Below, in pieces: positions 61,364 to 64,000 of a stretch of 64,000 nt of DNA. This DNA is from Lentisphaeraceae bacterium (lineage in GTDB: Bacteria > Verrucomicrobiota > Lentisphaeria > Lentisphaerales > Lentisphaeraceae): positions 38,411 through 102,410 of the forward strand of contig JAJPOQ010000117.1 in NCBI GenBank assembly GCA_021232515.1, given 5' to 3'. The stretch's first letter is position 1, and each line of letters opens with the position of its first letter. The notes under the pieces were generated by a model, which saw only the letters and a list, made by a program, of their open reading frames with translations, was not told where the DNA came from and searched no databases. The translations under genes were made by a program, and so were the position numbers.

Positions 61364-63058
61364 ATGTTCAGAATCCTACTCTGCCTGCTTCCATTTTGCC
61401 TATTTGCTGAACCAATCATTCGCACAAATGCTCGGATCCATCCTGAGTATTCGAAGAAAGCCATGGTTGTCAGTCAAGACTCCATAGCCACTGACATAGC
61501 TCTCAAGATATTAAAAGATGGTGGAAATGCGGCCGATGCGGCTATTGCTCTAGCTTATGCTCAAGCTGTAACTCAACCTAAGGCTGGCAATATCGGCGGT
61601 GGCGGGTTTGCTATTTACTTCGACAATAAAACCAAGAAAAGTTACGCCATAGACTTTCGTGAAGTTGCTCCAATAAAAACTCACAAAGACACCTTCTTGG
61701 ATGAAAAAGGAAATGTCGACAAAAATAAGAAGAGGTTTTCACTAGCTGCGACTGCAGTGCCTGGCACTGTTGCCGGTATGGAATTTATCAGAGAAAACTT
61801 TGGTTCTCTATCAAATAAACAACTTATCTCCCCTGCCATTGAACTAGCTGCGAAAGGTTTCCCTGTTTCTCCCGGTCTAGCTTTTGACTTAAAAAACATG
61901 AAGGAGGTTTTCATAAAAGATGATTACCTGAAAAGTATCTTCCTTCCTTCTGGAGAACCTTTAAGAAAAGGCGAATTTCTCGTACAAAAGGATCTCGCAA
62001 ACACACTTACTCGCTTAGCCCAGCATGGCCCTCAAGACTTTTACAAAGGCAGGATCGCTCAGGAATTCACCGCATACTTTAAAGAAAAAGGTGGGCTCAT
62101 TTCTGAACAAGACTTAGCCAACTACAAGGCCTATAAGACAGAGCCTGTTAAAGGAACTTATAGAGGACACGAAGTTTTGTCGATGCCGCCACCAAGCTCC
62201 GGTGGTGTTCACCTTATCCAAATGCTGAACATACTAGAAAAGTGGGATCTCAAAAATACTGGCCACAACTCTGCATCTTATATCCACTTACTTGCAGAAA
62301 CTATGAAGCTCGCATATGCAGACCGCAGTAAACACTTGGGTGATCCTGCGTTTGCAAAAATCCCTTCTCAAGGAATCATTTCCAAAAAATATGCAGACAA
62401 ACTAAGAAAGAAAATTAATCTTCAAAAGGCGACGCCAGCTGACAAGATCGCACCTGATACACCGCAAGTTTTCGAAAGCCCTGATACTACACACTTTTCT
62501 ATAGTCGATCAATTTGGTAATGCTATCTCAGTGACTTACACAATCAACTTTAGCTTTGGCAGTCGCAAAATGATTCCCGGCCTTGGCTTTTTCCTGAATA
62601 ATGAGATGGATGACTTTTCTGGCAAAAATGGTGTCCCAAACGGCTATGGCTTGATTGGTTCTGAAGCAAACTCAGTCGAGGCAGGAAAGCGCCCTCTGAG
62701 CTCTATGACTCCTGTCATAGTTATGAAAGACGGCAAACCATTTATCGTCACCGGAAGCCCTGGTGGTAGCCGTATAATCACTACTGTTCTACAGGTGATA
62801 CTAAATGTTATTGATCACGAGATGAACATCGCCGAAGCAAGTTTAGCTCCAAGAGTTCACCACCAATGGTTGCCAGATGTGCTCAATATAGAGAGTGGTC
62901 TCAGTCCAGATACCATTCAAATTTTGCATTTGCTCAATCACAAAACACTTCAAAATGGAACAGCTGGATGTGCTGAAAGTATATTGATTGATCAAGGTGT
63001 CATCTATGGTTTTGCCGACCCTCGTAGAATCGACGGTAAAGCTGCTGGTTTAGACTAA
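61364..63058 (+). CDS. ggt: gamma-glutamyltransferase
   Basis: Protein of 564 residues, a complete Ggt with signal peptide (MFRILLCLLPFCLFA). The proenzyme cleaves itself before the catalytic Thr, here T375 in PDTTHFSIVDQFGNAI. GNIGGGGFAIYF and DFREVAP are N-terminal blocks; KRPLSSMTPVIV and GSPGGSRIITTVLQ are substrate-pocket blocks. It cleaves the gamma-glutamyl bond of glutathione or gamma-Glu-Cys in the periplasm. It lies directly after the phytochelatin-synthase-like gene and overlaps the convergent TauE/SafE gene by 4 bp. Confidence 0.96.
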   Translation: MFRILLCLLPFCLFAEPIIRTNARIHPEYSKKAMVVSQDSIATDIALKILKDGGNAADAAIALAYAQAVTQPKAGNIGGGGFAIYFDNKTKKSYAIDFREVAPIKTHKDTFLDEKGNVDKNKKRFSLAATAVPGTVAGMEFIRENFGSLSNKQLISPAIELAAKGFPVSPGLAFDLKNMKEVFIKDDYLKSIFLPSGEPLRKGEFLVQKDLANTLTRLAQHGPQDFYKGRIAQEFTAYFKEKGGLISEQDLANYKAYKTEPVKGTYRGHEVLSMPPPSSGGVHLIQMLNILEKWDLKNTGHNSASYIHLLAETMKLAYADRSKHLGDPAFAKIPSQGIISKKYADKLRKKINLQKATPADKIAPDTPQVFESPDTTHFSIVDQFGNAISVTYTINFSFGSRKMIPGLGFFLNNEMDDFSGKNGVPNGYGLIGSEANSVEAGKRPLSSMTPVIVMKDGKPFIVTGSPGGSRIITTVLQVILNVIDHEMNIAEASLAPRVHHQWLPDVLNIESGLSPDTIQILHLLNHKTLQNGTAGCAESILIDQGVIYGFADPRRIDGKAAGLD

Positions 63059-63834
63059 GAAAATATCAGCTTTAAACAAGCTGCTAAAACTAATATTTGC
63101 ACTGCCCTTTTGAACTTTGCTTCTGGAATGTACTTCACCGCTTTAATCCCTAAAAATCCACCGATAAGAACTGCCGGAATGAGCATGGCGTTTAGCTTGA
63201 GTGAAGTTTCGTTTATTGAGCCTGCACCAAAGTACATCAATGGCAGCTTCACATAGTTTATTAATAAAAAGAACCATGCTGATGTTCCAATAAAAGCCTG
63301 CTTTGGCAACTTCATAACCAACAAATAGATATTCATAATGGGGCCAGCTGCATTAGCCAACATACTGGTAAAACCAGCCGAGAAACCTGTACCGACTGCA
63401 ACTAATTTACCTTCAGGTATATCTTTATGTTTTTCCTTCCAAAGTGAAAGGCAAAGAATAGTCAAAACGACTATACCAATGGTTGGCTTCATATAGCTCT
63501 GAATAAATGAGTACATAAAAGTGCCCTCTTGACGGCCTGCAAAATAAAACCATGTTGCAGTTAAAAGTCCGGCTGCAACCCAAGGAATAAGTGGAATGAT
63601 TTTCTTCCAGTCCGCATGACGCCTGTAGTAAGTAACCGCCAAAACATCGGCCACACAAAGAACTGGCAAGAGTATTCCCGCTGACTTTTCTGCAGGAAAA
63701 ATACTGGCAAATATAGGAACTGCGAGTATGCCTATGCCTGCGACGCCAGTTTTAGCGAATCCGACAATCAAGCCACTGAGGTAGAGAAGAATCCAATGTG
63801 CTGTTGTTAAATTATTAAAAAATTCGCTATCCAT
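63055..63834 (-). CDS. TauE/SafE-family membrane transporter
   Basis: Protein of 259 residues with about eight hydrophobic segments. The family start LLYLSGLIVGFAKTGVAGIGILAVPI and the repeat half GFSAGFTSMLANAAGPIMNIYLL are characteristic. Members export sulfite, sulfoacetate or related organosulfur anions, or import them. Position beside glutathione-degrading genes makes a sulfur role attractive but not proven, since the genes are convergent and not in one operon. Confidence 0.88.
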   Translation of the reverse strand: MDSEFFNNLTTAHWILLYLSGLIVGFAKTGVAGIGILAVPIFASIFPAEKSAGILLPVLCVADVLAVTYYRRHADWKKIIPLIPWVAAGLLTATWFYFAGRQEGTFMYSFIQSYMKPTIGIVVLTILCLSLWKEKHKDIPEGKLVAVGTGFSAGFTSMLANAAGPIMNIYLLVMKLPKQAFIGTSAWFFLLINYVKLPLMYFGAGSINETSLKLNAMLIPAVLIGGFLGIKAVKYIPEAKFKRAVQILVLAACLKLIFS

Positions 63835-63916
63835 TGTCGAAGTCCATTGTTTGAATTAGCTGCAAAAGTATATTCATCAAAAAATTAAACAAATCAAAAG
63901 AAGCTTAAAGGTACCA

Positions 63917-64000
63917 ATGAGTAGTGACTTAGAAGCAAGAGTAATCGAACTAGAATCGATCATAAGTTATCAAGACCAAATGCTTGAAGACCTCAATGGA
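63917..64000 (+). CDS. slyX: SlyX-family protein, start only (cut by window end)
   Basis: The first 28 codons read DLEARVIELESIISYQDQML after MSS, matching the SlyX N-terminal coiled coil (LEARI-ELE-RLAFQE). ATG 63917 has AAAGGT upstream. SlyX proteins are about 70 residues and of unclear function. The gene runs off the right edge. Confidence 0.65.
   Translation, partial: MSSDLEARVIELESIISYQDQMLEDLNG

Noticed and set aside
1..64000. Prophage, insertion sequence, CRISPR array, rRNA or tRNA genes
   Set aside because: I looked for transposase DDE/HUH motifs, integrases, phage structural proteins, regular spaced repeats and tRNA-like cloverleafs and saw none. A tRNA scan by program would settle the last point.

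Overview
The window looks like ordinary chromosome of a marine, sulfatase-rich member of the PVC superphylum, most likely a Lentisphaera-type bacterium (Lentisphaerota). I infer this from five things. There are two exported FGly sulfatases and two H-X9-DG-type pseudopilins with the FTLIELLVV prepilin signal. A DUF1552 protein sits beside a PSCyt/DUF1587-1595-1592-1588-1585 protein. An ECF sigma factor faces a TPR/LRR-tailed Ser/Thr kinase. The genome is AT-leaning, with many 4-bp ATGA start/stop overlaps. I see no rRNA, tRNA, CRISPR array, prophage or insertion sequence.

Layout. 0-7 kb: a DUF2293 protein, a double-length PilT retraction ATPase, a ROK sugar kinase, a four-helix-bundle/suffix gene broken by an in-frame TAG and flanked by 9-bp repeats, and a sigma-54 activator. 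7-13 kb: a ferredoxin, then a leftward aldose-oxidation operon (lactonase, SDR dehydrogenase, YjhG/YagF aldonate dehydratase) ending at a strong terminator, and a GMP synthase of the long eukaryote-like type. 13-21 kb: an orphan DUF790/Bax1-like nuclease, DNA polymerase IV, lipoproteins, a nitrilase-family lipoprotein and a sialate-O-acetylesterase-like protein. 21-29 kb: Rrf2-sufBCD, then two coupled coiled-coil proteins of unknown function. 29-40 kb: oligopeptidase A, a TerB-DnaJ protein, a LysM amidase lipoprotein, several small membrane proteins (including a 55-residue basic gene coupled to its neighbour), then a rightward group made of tandem TerB, zinc-ribbon Ser/Thr kinase, SPFH-GYF protein and zinc-ribbon membrane protein. 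40-50 kb: DyP peroxidase, a collapsed sulfatase remnant followed by two intact sulfatases, a pseudopilin, a PhyH oxygenase with RecQ, and an SLC13/RCK transporter. 50-64 kb: sigma factor and kinase, the DUF1552/DUF1592 pair, the cobalamin lower-ligand operon bluB-phosphatase-cobU-cobT, a phytochelatin-synthase-like lipoprotein with gamma-glutamyltransferase and a TauE/SafE exporter, and the start of slyX.

How the genes work together. The clearest functional units are Fe-S assembly (suf), oxidative sugar catabolism, nucleotide-loop assembly of B12, an exported glutathione-processing pair, and a TerB/kinase/SPFH envelope-stress module. The most unusual items are the tandem PilT fusion, the Asp-to-Glu change in the phytochelatin-synthase triad, the sulfatase fossil with both ends kept, the kinase lacking its beta-3 lysine, and several unrelated short-period degenerate repeat arrays between genes. 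All family assignments come from reading motifs; no database search was run.
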